This document shows, piece after piece, positions 44,232-54,722 of a stretch of DNA of 64,000 nucleotides (position 1 is the stretch's first letter; the number at the start of each line of letters is the position of its first letter). Both the position numbers and the translations under genes were made by a program. This DNA is from Ixodes scapularis (Eukaryota; Arthropoda; Arachnida; Ixodida; Ixodidae). Under the pieces are notes generated by a model that had not been told where the DNA came from, searched no databases, and saw only the letters and a list, made by a program, of their open reading frames with translations. The stretch lies in assembly GCF_016920785.2 (NCBI RefSeq), contig NW_024609857.1, positions 8,947,618 through 9,011,617 of the forward strand. The letters run 5' to 3'.

Positions 44232-45978
44232 TTAGACCGGAAGTTTTGATGAAAGCGAATCGTGCTGTTCCACAAAGCTCTGACAGCTATGCTCTGCAAA
44301 CCGCAACGGGAGACATGGTAGCTGTACTAGGCTCCACAACTGTACCCTTCACCCTGGGTAGCCTTCACGCTTCGCTGCCTGTTGTCGTTGCCGCTATCGA
44401 GGAGCAGTGCATCCTCGGCGTCGATTTCCTCAAAGCACACAAGTGCGTACTCGATTTCAACGCTGGATTGCTGCATCCCGGAACTGACTCGTTTCCCCTA
44501 GGCGCCGCCAAGGTGACGGTCCTCTACGACACTGGGTTGCCAATAAACGACACCCTCCCGTATACGTGTCCTCGCACATCCTCTATCAAGCTAGCTGCGC
44601 ACGTATTACCATTATACAAAGGCGCGTCTGCTTGTCTCGATAAACTCGATGCTGAGAGGTTTTGCCAGCTGCTTGAAAAATTCACAAGCCTTTTCAGCAC
44701 GGGAGACGCAGATATAGGGCTAACATCGGTGGCGACACACCGGATTGTGACAGGACAGGCTTCTCCCATTCGACAACCCCCTCGACGCATTCCTCTCACA
44801 CAGAGGTCTCACGTCGATGACTTGGTGAAGACAATGCTTCAACAGGGCGTGATTGAACCAGCATGTTCCCCCTGGTCATCACCAGTTACGCTAGTGACAA
44901 AGAGGGACGGTACAACTCGATTTTGCATAGACTATCGAAAACTCAACGACGTCACTAAGAAAAACTCTTTTCCACTTCCTCGGACTAATGACATCTTGGA
45001 TGCCCTCGCTGGGTGCACATGGTTTTCGACACTCGACCTCAAAAGCGGATATTGGCAGGTGCCGGTGCAACCAGAAGACCGCGAGAAGACCGCCTTCACC
45101 ACAGGTATCGGCTCGTATCAGTTCAGAGTAATGCCATTTGGACTCTGCAATGCTCCAGCTACATTTCAGAGGCTAATGGAATCTGTCTTGAACGAGCTCA
45201 TAGGCACTATTTGCCTTGTATACCTTGACGACATCATCGTCTTCGGCAAGACAGTCACAGACCATCTGGCGAATCTAAACTTGGTTTTTTCACGCCTGCA
45301 AAATGCGAACCTGAAGCTCACACCAAAGAAATGTTCGCTGTTTACAAGGCAAGTGGAATACCTTGGCCACATCATTTCGGTGGATGGCGTTTCCACAGAC
45401 CCTCGGAAACTCTCTGCTCTCGTTGAATGGCCAACCTCGAGATCCACCACGGACGTGCAGAGCTTCATTGGGCTGGCATCGTACTATCGAAGATTCGTCT
45501 CCGATTTCGCTCACATCGCCAAGCCTTTGTACGCTCTGACTGAGAAAAAGCGAAGTTCGTCTGGTCGTCGGAATGCCAGCGCGCGTTTGAGACGCTCAAA
45601 ACAGCCCTCACTTTTCCGCCAACACTTGCGTATCCGAAGGATACTGGACGCTTCATACTTGACACCGACGCCAGCGCCTCGGCAATCGGCGCAGTTTTAT
45701 CACAAGAGCAGGACGGACAAGAACGCGTCATTGCTTACTATAGCAAGGTCTTCACGAAGCCCGAACGCAATTATTCCACCACCCGACGGGAGTTGCTGGC
45801 CATCATCAAAGCCATCACCCATTTTCACCACTATCTACTGGGCCGGAACTTTGTTATTCGAACCGACCACGCATCGCTGACATGGATGCTGAGCTTCAAG
45901 ACACCTGATGGGCAGGTCGCCCGCTGGCTGGAACGCATGCATGAATACGACTTCGACATACAACATCGTTCCGGCTGA
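44081..45978 (+). pseudogene. pol: pol: protease, reverse transcriptase and RNase H (broken)
   Basis: Read in the -1 frame relative to gag. The protease carries LVDTGATTSVIRPEV (about 44196-44240) with the catalytic DTGA. The RT begins near 44760 (QPPRRIPLTQRSHVDDL) and has the active-site block ICLVYLDDIIVFGKT (about 45208), with both Asp intact. Near 45546-45552 an A-run lacks one base, shifting the frame. RNase H continues in the next frame with FILDTDASASAIGAVLSQ and TRRELLAIIKAITHFHHYLL up to DIQHRSG, ending at a TGA (45976-45978). After that stop the old frame reads on with HTNADGLSR. So the enzyme chain has a frameshift and a nonsense change and cannot be made whole. Confidence 0.85.
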
Positions 45979-46208
45979 AAGCACACCAATGCCGATGGTC
46001 TCTCTCGTAGGCCATGTAGTGAAAAGTGCAAGCAGTGCTTGAGCATTGAAAAGCGCAGCTTCGACACCCTTAACGCACTAACCAACCTACCCTGCGACTA
46101 CGAAGCGTGGACACCAGAAGAGCTCCGAAACGCTCAACTTGACGACCCGGACATTGGCCCATTAGTAAGATGAAAGAGACAGAATAACAGGCCCCCCCCC
46201 CCCCCCCT

Positions 46209-47414
46209 AAGAAAGTATCTCGGCTGTCTCCGGCCCTCAAGAGTTACTTGGCGCAATGGGACTCTTTGCTGCTGCGCGACGGTGTTCTTTACCGACGCTG
46301 GGAGTCCGCTGCGGGCAACTCTGTTGTATGGCAACTGGTGCTGCCACGACGACTCTGCTTTCAAGCGTTTCATCAGCTGCACACAAGCCCTGAAGGAGGA
46401 CATGTCGGCGCGAACCGCACCCTGAAAAAGATTCGGCAGCGCTTCTACTGGCTGCAGTGCCATAATGACGTAAAGCAATGGTGCCGTCTATGTGACATGT
46501 GCGTCTCACGGAAAGGTCCTCACGTAAAACAGCGAGCACTGCTTCAAGAACATGTCACGGGAGCACCTTTTGAACACGTCGGCATTGATGTGCTTGGACC
46601 GTTTCCTCGATCTAAGCTTGGCAACAGGTTCCTGCTGGTCATTGTTGACTATTTCACGAAGTGGCCGGATGTCATTCCTATACCGAGCCAGACCGCCTCC
46701 GAGATCGCCGACGCTCTGGTGAGGAACTGGATTACACGGTATGGAGTTCCCCTGAGCATCCACTCGGATCAAGGCAGGAGCTTCGAATCTCGGGTGTTCC
46801 AAGAAGTCTGCGAATTGTTCAACATCAAAAAGGCAAGAACGACGCCTCTCCACCCGCAGTCAAACGGTTTAGTCGAGAGGATGAATCGAACGATCCTACA
46901 ACATCTGTCCATGTTCGTCAGTGATCAGCAAGACGACTGGGATAGCATCGTGCCTTTGTTTTTGTATGCACATCGCACGTCTGCTCATGAGGTCACTGGC
47001 TATACGCCTGCCATAATGCTCTTCGGTCATGACCTTCGCATGCCCTGTGATTTAGCCCTTCCACGAGCATCAGAGCCGACCACAAACCCTGCGTCCTACG
47101 TAGGTGAACTGAGAACAAACCTCGAGCGGATGCACAAATTTGCTCGACAGCGTTTGGCGAGCGACTTGGATCGCATGAAAGCCCGGTACGACGCGCATGT
47201 CACAACACGCCCGTTCTCTCCAGGGGAAAGAGTATCGCTTTACAACCCGATTCGCAAGAAAGGACTGTCTCCGAAACTGCAGCGTAACTGGCAAGGACCT
47301 TTCATCGCCATCAAACGTCTCAGTGGTGTGGTCTATCGCATACGTCGCAAGGATAGATCACGGGCCCTCGTGGTCCACCGCGACCGGCTGTGTTTGTATC
47401 AGGGACTTCTGTAG
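46209..47414 (+). CDS. pol: pol: integrase
   Basis: About 400 codons open from 46209, just after a C run (46190-46206) and a broken linker. The zinc-binding HHCC module shows HQLHTSPEGGHVGANRT and CRLCDMC. The catalytic core has D in GIDVLGPFPRS, D in IHSDQGRSFES and E in SNGLVERMNRT, a complete D-D-E. The C-terminal part carries the GPF/Y-type block LQRNWQGPFIAIKRLSGVVY. No chromodomain was recognised. It ends about 36 bp before the 3' LTR. Mag-like or CsRn1-like lineages are plausible for short-LTR gypsies, but this was not tested. No env-like ORF follows. Confidence 0.9.
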   Translation, partial: KKVSRLSPALKSYLAQWDSLLLRDGVLYRRWESAAGNSVVWQLVLPRRLCFQAFHQLHTSPEGGHVGANRTLKKIRQRFYWLQCHNDVKQWCRLCDMCVSRKGPHVKQRALLQEHVTGAPFEHVGIDVLGPFPRSKLGNRFLLVIVDYFTKWPDVIPIPSQTASEIADALVRNWITRYGVPLSIHSDQGRSFESRVFQEVCELFNIKKARTTPLHPQSNGLVERMNRTILQHLSMFVSDQQDDWDSIVPLFLYAHRTSAHEVTGYTPAIMLFGHDLRMPCDLALPRASEPTTNPASYVGELRTNLERMHKFARQRLASDLDRMKARYDAHVTTRPFSPGERVSLYNPIRKKGLSPKLQRNWQGPFIAIKRLSGVVYRIRRKDRSRALVVHRDRLCLYQGLL

Positions 47415-47430
47415 GACTTGCTCGGTCTTC

Positions 47431-47450
47431 AAAGGACGGGAGGGGGATAG
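47431..47450 (+). other. Polypurine tract of the gypsy element
   Basis: AAAGGACGGGAGGGGGATAG directly before the 3' LTR, where plus-strand DNA synthesis would be primed. Confidence 0.75.
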
Positions 47451-47637
47451 TGTAGCGGAGACGCTGATTGCGGGGTGAACAAAAAACATAAAAGAGAAGC
47501 AACCGGCACGCGACGAAGGGAACGCTCGTCGTGCTCGTGCGTGTGCGCGAGGCAGTTGGAAGCCAGCCACCGAAGATGTCGGACCTCTCTGTGCGGTGAT
47601 TAAACCAGTTAAAAAAGGAAAGCAGAAATTGTAACAC
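47451..47637 (+). repeat. 3' LTR of Ty3/gypsy element
   Basis: Starts TGTAGCGGAGACGCTGATTG and ends TTGTAACAC; about 97% identical to the 5' LTR. Followed by TATAT, matching the base composition of the left flank. Confidence 0.9.
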
Positions 47638-48114
47638 TATATATATTTGGGAGGTTTCATCTCAAATCGTGCAGGCAAAAAGGGTCGAATTTTTAATGTC
47701 GCTGAAAAAGATACATGTTATGGCGTCGTCTCTAAAAACGGGGTGTATCTCAAAACGTCCCATTCGCATTTGAACCTCGCACATTTGGACCCATTCTCAT
47801 TTGGTCCTTCTCGTTTGAACCTTCTCATAAGATCCGAATCGTGTTTTTCGCAGCTGGACCCATTCTCATTTCGCCCGTTCGCGCTACGACCGAATGGCGC
47901 TGGTTAGGCATGCTTCTAACGTCGTTATGCCTTCGCGGCTTTGTTCATGAGCCTTACCTTGCTTGGACCACCAGATATATGTTATGTGTAGAGGTACCCA
48001 CTGATAATCGTACATTGACGCCTGCTTCCCTTCCTCTAAGCAAGTAAGAAAAAAAAAAGCGAATAACATTTAATTTGGAAACTTCGTTTTAACAGAAATC
48101 GCATACATAAATAG

Positions 48115-48425
48115 CAGTGGTTCTCAACCATTGATGTTTCGCGGGCGCCTTGTAGAAAGGCGGAGATGATGGAGGACCCCGTTCGGGGTGAGGGGAATAG
48201 AAAGGTATAGGTTATCATGATAATGATTTAATAAATGGATATAACTAATTGCTAGTGTAAAGGAGACTTATCTCATTGACATACACACGAGAGTACTCTC
48301 CCGAAAATTAGAACGTTTCTTCTCAACGTGAAGAAAGACAACTAATAGTGCCGTGCCTGACTGATGAGACAAAGCTTCGCGGACCCCTATAGATGTCTTC
48401 GCAGACGCCCTTTTGGGAACCACTG
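48115..48425. mobile_element. hAT-type MITE
   Basis: Ends CAGTGGTTCTCAACC and, inverted from the right, CAGTGGTTCCCAAAA, a termini style common in hAT elements. 311 bp, no ORF. The 8-bp flanks (ATAAATAG, CATTATAG) match only in part. It lies within the MULE-like element. Confidence 0.6.
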
Positions 48426-48599
48426 CATTATAGAAGTGGTGGCATTGTCCCAAATCGAGAGACCTCAAACAACGTGACATTTTGGAATATGATCTGACTG
48501 CGATAAATAGTTGGTCTGTTTTATTGTCAGCTAGTAGCTTTTCACGACGACCTCGACGCACTGCTAAAATCTTTAACAGACAGGTTATGCCTGTAGTGT

Positions 48600-48626
48600 G
48601 GCACACACACACACAAACACACACAA
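48600..48626. repeat. (CA)n microsatellite
   Basis: Short interrupted ACACAC tract. No function inferred. Confidence 0.8.
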
Positions 48627-48923
48627 ATTATATCAATGTATTAATATTACCCTAAAAAAGATTTTGCTATAGAATGAGTCAAGTGCGACGGGGTCAAAGC
48701 GAGATATTTTTGAGAATGGCTGTTGTGAAAAGGGCTAGGTGAAAAGGGCGAAACGAGAACGGGTTCAAATGAGGAGGGCTGGAATGCGAAGGACGAAACG
48801 GGGAAGGACCAAATGCGACAGGTCCAAGAGAGAAGATCTTTTTTGAGAATGGTTGTTTTCAGAAGGGCCAAGTGAGAAGGTCGAAACGAGAACGGGCTCA
48901 AATGATAACCACCCCTAAAAACG

Positions 48924-49479
48924 CAGTAGCCACAAACCGCAAGTTCGTCGGACGTTTTGTTCTCGACTTACGAATTTTAAAAAAGGCCGAGGCGGAAAGC
49001 AGTGTTTTTCACGTCCGTCGTGGGTCGGATGTTTCTCTCGATCTTCCGCCGTGGATTTTCAGTTCACATGATATTAACTTTTTTTAAGCACTCTGTGAGC
49101 AAAGGTAAAAGGTTCTATTGCCATGAAATAATTTTAGGCGTTTTGCTTTTTTTCTGTAAAAATGTCAAAAACGCCCCCTCGGTCAATTGTTGACGAACTT
49201 TGACAATTAAATACTGGCTATCTACTCGGGTTACTACAACACTTTTTATGTCTATGGAGAGCCCAGAAGACGTTCTTTATAGATATTATAAAACGATTTA
49301 GCTGTATTAAATATCTTTTGCGGAACGTTTACGTTAATGTTATGCGAAAACCAAAAAGTGTCAATTTTAAAATCGATTTTCTCAAAAAAACACTTTTTAT
49401 TATTTTTATTTTTTGTTAAAATGTAGATATGATAGTTTTGTCTACCCAAAAATCAAGTCGAGAAAGTGTGTATTTTGTT
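48924..49479. other. Non-coding stretch, no gene recognised
   Basis: AT-rich, with T runs and no recognised domain or paired repeat. Confidence 0.4.
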
Positions 49480-49925
49480 TGTTTGAACGAAAACATGCGT
49501 CCCGCGCCATGCTAGATTCCCTGCGTCCATTGCAACACAACTCCATGCTAACCGGCCATACGATCGACGCCACATGCTGTGCCGAGGAGGCGCGCCAACT
49601 GGCACGCCTTCGAACTCTAGACTCCCAGGACCGTTAGTGTGCCCGCTACGATCACAGGCACAACCTCGCCATTTATTCCCCTGGTGATTTGGTGTTGCTC
49701 TGGACACCTCAGCGTTGCGTAGGCCTCGCTGAAAAGCTTCTCCCACGGTATCGCGGCCGCAAACGTTCGACGTCAATTATATTGTCGAGCCTTCTGGCCC
49801 TCACCGCAATCAGCACCCTCATCACCCCCAGACAGTGCATGTCCTGCGACTCAAGCCATACAAAACTCCTAAAAACGGCGAGACGCCGTTTCCTCCGGCG
49901 GGCGAGTAGTGATACGAAGAAGAGA
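49480..49925 (+). pseudogene. Integrase C-terminal fragment of a second gypsy element
   Basis: Plus frame 49413-49637 (LDSLRPLQHNSMLTGHTIDA, then EEARQLARLRTLDSQDR, stop), continuing in frame after the stop with YSPGDLVLLWTPQR and EKLLPRYRG. This is the tail of a gypsy integrase: Arg-rich helix, PGDLV strand and RYRGP-type motif. A shift follows at RGRK, and the other frame continues (IVEPSG-like). The catalytic core and LTRs are missing. It is a different family from the 42.9-47.6 kb element, whose tail reads FSPGERVSLYNP. Confidence 0.6.
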
Positions 49926-50046
49926 AAGAAGTTTCAACTCGGCTGTTGGGGAAAGCAGAGGAAGCAGCAACGTTTCTGGGATTTCGCAGGACTGCCATTT
50001 TTCAACCTCTCGTTCATTGTAAAATATAGTATACCATAATCACCGT

Positions 50047-50051
<5 letters not shown>

Positions 50052-50143
<92 letters not shown>
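50052..50143. repeat. (TA)n microsatellite at the PLE 3' boundary
   Basis: About 92 bp of pure TA. It directly abuts the hammerhead-bearing end of the PLE. A second TA tract (63657-63688) abuts the 5' truncation of the same PLE, so the two probably are the split target. The long Ile/Tyr ORF across it is an artefact. Confidence 0.9.
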
Positions 50144-50145
<2 letters not shown>

Positions 50146-50643
50146 CTTCGACGTTTCGGCCGGAGTCCGGCCTTCGTCAGGAAGAACTTTTACAGATGAA
50201 CGCGGGTGGTATTTATACAATGCTACGGTCGAGTCCAAATTTCGGAGGGGTGACGGTTGAAGCTTTCGAGAGGGGGAAGCGTAGGGCAGTTCTTATCCGG
50301 GTGAAGAAGCTTGACGGTCGGTGCCAAGTTTCAAGGACGGCGGGATGACGGTTGTAGCTTATTGAGAGGGGGCGCAGGGTGACTTTGTGTCCGGGCCGGC
50401 AGCGGTGACCTATATAGACGATAGCGTACAATAGACGAAAGTTACACGCGCAAACTAAAGTGCTGTCTCAAAAAAAAAAAAAAAGAAAGAAAGGGCGGCA
50501 CGGTCACTTGTGTGCATGCAGGCATGCATGAGTCAAACCTGGAAGGGAACAATGTTAAACCTAGAAGTAAAAAGAAATACAATGGATATCAGAACCTGGA
50601 AATAAAATAAAAGTTGATGGTCCAGTTCCGGCCCCAAACACAG
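50144..50643 (-). mobile_element. PLE 3' UTR and terminus
   Basis: Minus-strand 3' end of the long PLE. From right to left it has an A/T-rich part, a T-run segment (50470-50484), GTATAAATACCACCCGCG (about 50206-50223) and the hammerhead at 50145-50185, then (TA)n. It is cut at 50643 by MULE-2. On the far side (53793-53859) it rejoins the stop codon of the GIY-YIG ORF. The 10-bp repeat CCAAACACAG at 50634-50643 and 53793-53802 marks the cut. Confidence 0.75.
50145..50185 (-). ncRNA. Hammerhead-type self-cleaving ribozyme of the PLE
   Basis: On minus: stem I strand TCTTC, core CTGACGA (fits CUGANGA), stem II GGCCGG/CCGGCC around ACT, then GAAACGTC, then stem I partner GAAGA. GAAACGTC gives the very short stem III (A-U, C-G, no loop) typical of the minimal type-I hammerheads reported in Penelope-like elements, with cleavage expected after GUC. 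One A between the core and stem II is unpaired. The position at the extreme 3' end of a PLE supports the call. Activity alone is uncertain, as such minimal forms often work as dimers. Confidence 0.7.
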
Positions 50644-53600
50644 GCTGTAGGACCGTTCGTCGAAAGACAATTCGTCGCATAGGGCAATTCGTCGAAAGAC
50701 AATTCGTCGCATAGGGCAATTCGTCATAGGGCACTTCGTCATAGGGCACTTCGTCATAGGGCAATTCGTCATGATGACAATTCGTCACCATATTGAAAAA
50801 GCTTCTTATGTGTTTAATTTTTCCAGTTTATCAAGTATAGTGCTTCGAAATGAATATTCACGAACGGTGCTCCTCGCTTCTTTGGTACTTCCCTTTGTAA
50901 TATATGTTTAAAAGTTGGCCTAAATACTCTACTTTCGAAATGGACGCTAGCTACTTCTGTGGGTGCACCACAGTGGGTTATAACTACGTCCTACTAATTT
51001 TTAGAGGACAACCACACAAATGTCAGTTCACCGAAGGAGTTTTATTCGCATCTGTAACTCTGCAAATACCCCTCCGCTTACAATCTTATACTTCTAGCGC
51101 AAGCCTCGAGGATATCCATGTTGTCTGTTCCATCGTAGCGTCCAAGACTTCTTTGAAGGCGCTTGTTGAATGCCTCCTGCTTCCGCGACACCCTTGTGGC
51201 AGTGACCCCGCTTGCCGCTTGACTGAGCTTCATTTCGCTTAGGGCCTGCTCCTTTTTCAAGGAGTCGAGGATACCCAGATGTTCGGTGAAGTGCACCTCA
51301 CGTTGCTCTGAAAAACGAGAATAAGAGCATAAGAAATACGATATAAAAACTGTAAATTGCGTATGGGAGATAAATTAAGTAGAAAGAAAATTATGAGCCC
51401 ATAGTCCCACGGCTCCACACTCTTGTTTGTCCGCGGCATTCCATCAAGTGCCGCCTCATACACTGACCACAGTTTCGGAGGAAATTGAGCCGAGCTGACG
51501 CCGTTCCGACGTGGTCGACCGACATTCAGGTCCTCAAAGTAGTCAGCCAGTTCGATCGCCTCCTGTGGGAATACTTCCAACAAGTCTTAGAACGCCTCCG
51601 GGATAGCCCCAACAGGAAGAAACGTCAAGGCTGGGAGCATCTTAATCTGGAATTAAAACAGTTATTACATAGGGTACACCACCTAAGAGCGAGGCTGTAT
51701 CATAAGAGAAACCGAACATTATTTATTTATGCATAATAACAAACCTTGACTGCAAATGCCTCGTCCGTAATCCCAGCGCGCACAGCTTACGATGAACCAA
51801 CTGGGCCAGGGGAAAAAAACACCCTTGAATCCGGATATCCGAAATGACGTCACGGGCAGCGTTAATAGCAGCAATCTCAAAGTCCGTGTACAGCACACGA
51901 ACAGCGCAGGGTCCGACGTTGTCGATGACGACTGAGAAAAACCTGGTAAGGTAACACGCAATGAGCACGATTTGCACAACCAATCACTTCACGTTACAAT
52001 AGCTAATAAGGTTACAATTATTAGTGGTGTACCTACTATATGTCGGTTTTGTTGGGCAGTAGACCGTACACCATGGGCACGATGATCCCGTTCTTCAGGG
52101 CATCAAGTGTGTACAACTGGTAGAATAGTGAGGGCACTACCTTAAACGTCCCATCACAAAACCAGGCAGCTGCACTCCCTGAGCACTCCAAGTTCCGCTT
52201 CGTAGCAAACAAGATGATGCGGTTGACGTCACCCTCGCCACTGTCGTGCAGTAGGAACGCTTCCTGCTTGAAATTCACCTGTATTATAAAACTCCATGAT
52301 TATGAACCATTTTTTCTAGTATTTTTAGTAAACTTACCTTGAATTCAGGTGGGAGATGGATATCTTCTCTGCTGGGAGGAATATCATAAACAAAGTTTGC
52401 ACGTTGCCTCTGTCTCCTAACTGTACGTCGAAGCGTTGACGTAGATGGCAGCTGTGATGCAGTGCTGTCCGTGATCTTGGCAGCCGCGTCCAGAAGAATC
52501 TGCTGCAGTGCCGTCCGTCCTCCAACTAAAAGGGAAGTAGAAGATTACTATCGAATACAATTTACCTCCACGACAAAACACACTAAAAAATACTCATGTA
52601 TTCCCACCTGCGCTCTCCTTCATTTCTGAACGAATTTTCAGACAGTTAACCTCGGTTGGGTCAGGAGCATGATTGTGGTTATTTGTGGCCTTAACAACGC
52701 GAAGCTTAGAGACATCATATATGATCTTTGCTTTGCAGGTCTCTCTTCTTCGACATACCCAGTAGATGGTTTGCTCAGTCCTTCGGTTAGTAGTATATAA
52801 AAATCCTTCGCAAACCAGCATCTCTCCGCCTCTTGCAGTCCCGATGACTTCCATAGCGACTGCGAAGATACACGCTTAGACCAAATATTTTATAGCATTT
52901 GGCAGATGTACGAACATGTCCTCGGACCTAAAAGGATGTGGCTAACAAAGAGGTCTTCAAAAATTTATCTTGTAAGCCTTGAAAAGTTAGTTCCGAACTT
53001 TCCGAGAAAAAGATAAGCGAAATCGAAATAACAAAGGCACTGAAGTCAGCAGTGGGTCTAGGCAGTCGCATCATCACCAGAACGAAACGCCAGGGAAAAG
53101 CGGTAAAGATGACAGGGACCGAACAGGAGGAAGAAAGGTGGTAAAGATAATAGGCGCCAAAGAAGTCTCCAAACTTCTGCTTGTAGGTCCTAGAAACCGG
53201 GCAAAGGATTGTGAACTCTCCAAACAGGATACGACTAGAGAAGAAAAGCCTCCGACTTTTCTGAAACCCCAAAAGTACGCAGACAACAAGGTGGTGGTCG
53301 AACTTTTCTTGGAATGCTTCTGAACTTTACTATTTACACATACATGTTCCATGTCCCCAAACCCCCGGTAAGCGGTAAGCCCTGAAAAGTTTGTTCTGAA
53401 CTTAAGCGGTAAAGATGACAGGGACCGAACGATAAGGAAGAAAGGTGGTAAAGATAATAGGCATCAAAGAAATCTCCAAACGTCTGCTTGTGGGTCCTAG
53501 AAACCGGACAAGGGGTCGTGAACCCTCTAAACAGAATACGACAGAGCACCGAAAGAAGCAAAGCAAAAAAAAAAAAAGAAAACGAAACATCGAAGCCTTA

Positions 53601-53792
53601 TCTTCTACACAAGCTCTTGTATGACTCGACAACCCCCGCCCTTTCCCACACACGCACACACAGACACGCCGGTTTTCGACGAGTTGCCCTAGCGACGAAT
53701 AGCCCTATGACGAACTGCCCTACGCGACGAATCGCCCTGCTACGAGTTGCCCTGTTACGAATTGCCTTTCGACGAACGGTCCGTAGCCCTTA
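50644..53792 (-). mobile_element. MULE-2, Mutator-like transposon with 15-bp arrays
   Basis: 3,149 bp between copies of CCAAACACAG (50634-50643, 53793-53802), a 9-10-bp duplication. Left end GCTGTAGGACCGTTCGTCG; right end, inverted, GGGCTACGGACCGTTCGTCG. Behind each end is an array of ATTCGTCATAGGGCA-type units of 14-17 bp, mostly 15: left 50655-50789, about nine units; right, inverted, 53678-53779, about seven units. The enclosed minus-strand transposase gene is broken. It sits in the PLE 3' UTR. Next to the right array, 52.9-53.68 kb holds tandem-like minus ORFs (52928-53272, 53334-53659) that repeat one another (FGDFF, YYLYHLSS) but match no family I know. Confidence 0.85.
51078..52854 (-). 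pseudogene. FLYWCH-MULE transposase of MULE-2
   Basis: Split minus-strand gene with GT-AG introns visible. Exon 1 52854-52608 has the FLYWCH zinc finger (MEVIGT, YWVCRRRETCKAKI, NHNHAPD). Exon 2 is 52525-52338. Exon 3 starts 52278 (CDGTFKVVPSLFYQLYTLDA, first catalytic Asp) and runs into stops at 52036. Exon 4 is 51942-51745 (LYTDFEIAAINAARD, second Asp). Exon 5 starts 51646 (stop near 51589; PRTNKSVEPW with the presumed Glu). The last exon, from 51307, ends at 51078 (LKKEQALSEMKL). Two stops make it dead. The product would bind the terminal arrays and cut at the ends. Confidence 0.75.
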
Positions 53793-53802
53793 CCAAACAC
53801 AG

Positions 53803-54471
53803 TACCACTGTTAACAACAAAATCTAAAAAAAAAAAAAAATGTTTTTGGATTGCTGTTGCTATTCGTCTGTTAGCATTTTAATCGATGCCAGAGTACCGG
53901 GGCTTTCATTTATTCCTTGTTTAATAGTGTTAAATCGGTAAATTAGGTAGGATTCACGCTGTTCACGTTCGCGATTTGATTTAAATCCAGATTCTAGGAG
54001 CGTCACTGACAATTTATCTGAAGAATGTTTTGGGAGAGCGAGATGTTTGGATAAAGGCAGTGCCGGAAGATTTATGGCGTGAGATTTGTGATTATTAAAG
54101 CGCAGTCTGAATGCCGTTCTAGTCTGCCCTATGTATTGCATTTTGCATACCGTACACTCGAATAAGTAAATGACATTCGACGAGGCACATGTTAAGTTCC
54201 CTTTAATTTTGATCGAGAACTGCGAGTGCGTGCTGCTGGCCGTGCTTGTGTGCTGCATCTGTTTACAGATTAGACATCCTGGGTGCCTGCAAGGCCTGCA
54301 TTCGTTAGGTGGTGGCGATGAATTTATCCGAGAGTTTACTAGCGTGTCTTTGAGGTTACGCGATCGTCTGTGGACTACCCCCGGGGCGGATGGAAACGCG
54401 CGTTTAAGGCGCTCGCTTTGTTCGAGAATGTTATAATGTCGTCTCAAGACATTATTTACGGGTGGTGCACG
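53803..54471 (-). CDS. PLE C-terminal part with GIY-YIG endonuclease
   Basis: Minus frame closing at 53860. It enters at about 54471 with APPVNNVLRRHYNILEQ, so it has no start of its own. RRSRNLKDTLVNSR follows, then a CRPCRHPGCLIC cysteine block. The GIY-YIG domain reads VIYLFECTVCKMQYIGQTRT, then RLRFNNHKS, with both strands and the catalytic Arg. It ends LIYRFNTIKQGINE. This is the 3' half of the PLE whose RT lies at 62189-63656. MULE-3 occupies the space between. The region 53803-53859 is 3' UTR with an A run. No stop or shift inside. Confidence 0.8.
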
Positions 54472-54722
54472 AAATAACCCAATCCCGATTCCCCCGTGTC
54501 AATATCGGGGAGCGGAGAAAAGCTCACCGGAGATAAGCTCACCGGAGAAAAGCTCACCGGAAAAGTGTCAAATGCGGAGAAAAGCTCACTTAGATTTTGG
54601 TGCAAGTAAAAAAGTTCACTAAGACTGCCAGAAATAATCATTATTCCTACTTGTTTTCTTTTTTTTTTTTTGCCGAAACTGAATGAAACGACAAAAAAAC
54701 TTTTGGTTGGTTGCGTTTTTAT

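Larger units (their letters stand above)
47741..48914. mobile_element. Non-autonomous MULE-like element with 15-bp arrays
   Basis: 1,174 bp flanked by an exact 9-bp direct repeat CTAAAAACG (47732-47740, 48915-48923), the duplication size of Mutator-like elements. The ends are inverted (GGGTGTATCTCA, and GGGTGGTTATCA from the right). The left array (about 47761-47890) is built of units such as CCTCGCACATTTGGA. The right array (about 48686-48905) has successive 15-bp units GGGCGAAACGAGAAC, GGGTTCAAATGAGGA, GGGCTGGAATGCGAA, GGACGAAACGGGGAA and GGACCAAATGCGACA. There is no transposase. A hAT MITE and a (CA)n run lie inside. Confidence 0.75.

Noticed and set aside
42919..47637. Endogenous retrovirus with envelope
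   Set aside because: No env-like ORF between integrase and the 3' LTR; gag-pol only, so a retrotransposon.
50052..50143. Ile/Tyr-rich ORF across (TA)n
   Set aside because: Pure translation of a TA microsatellite, not a gene.
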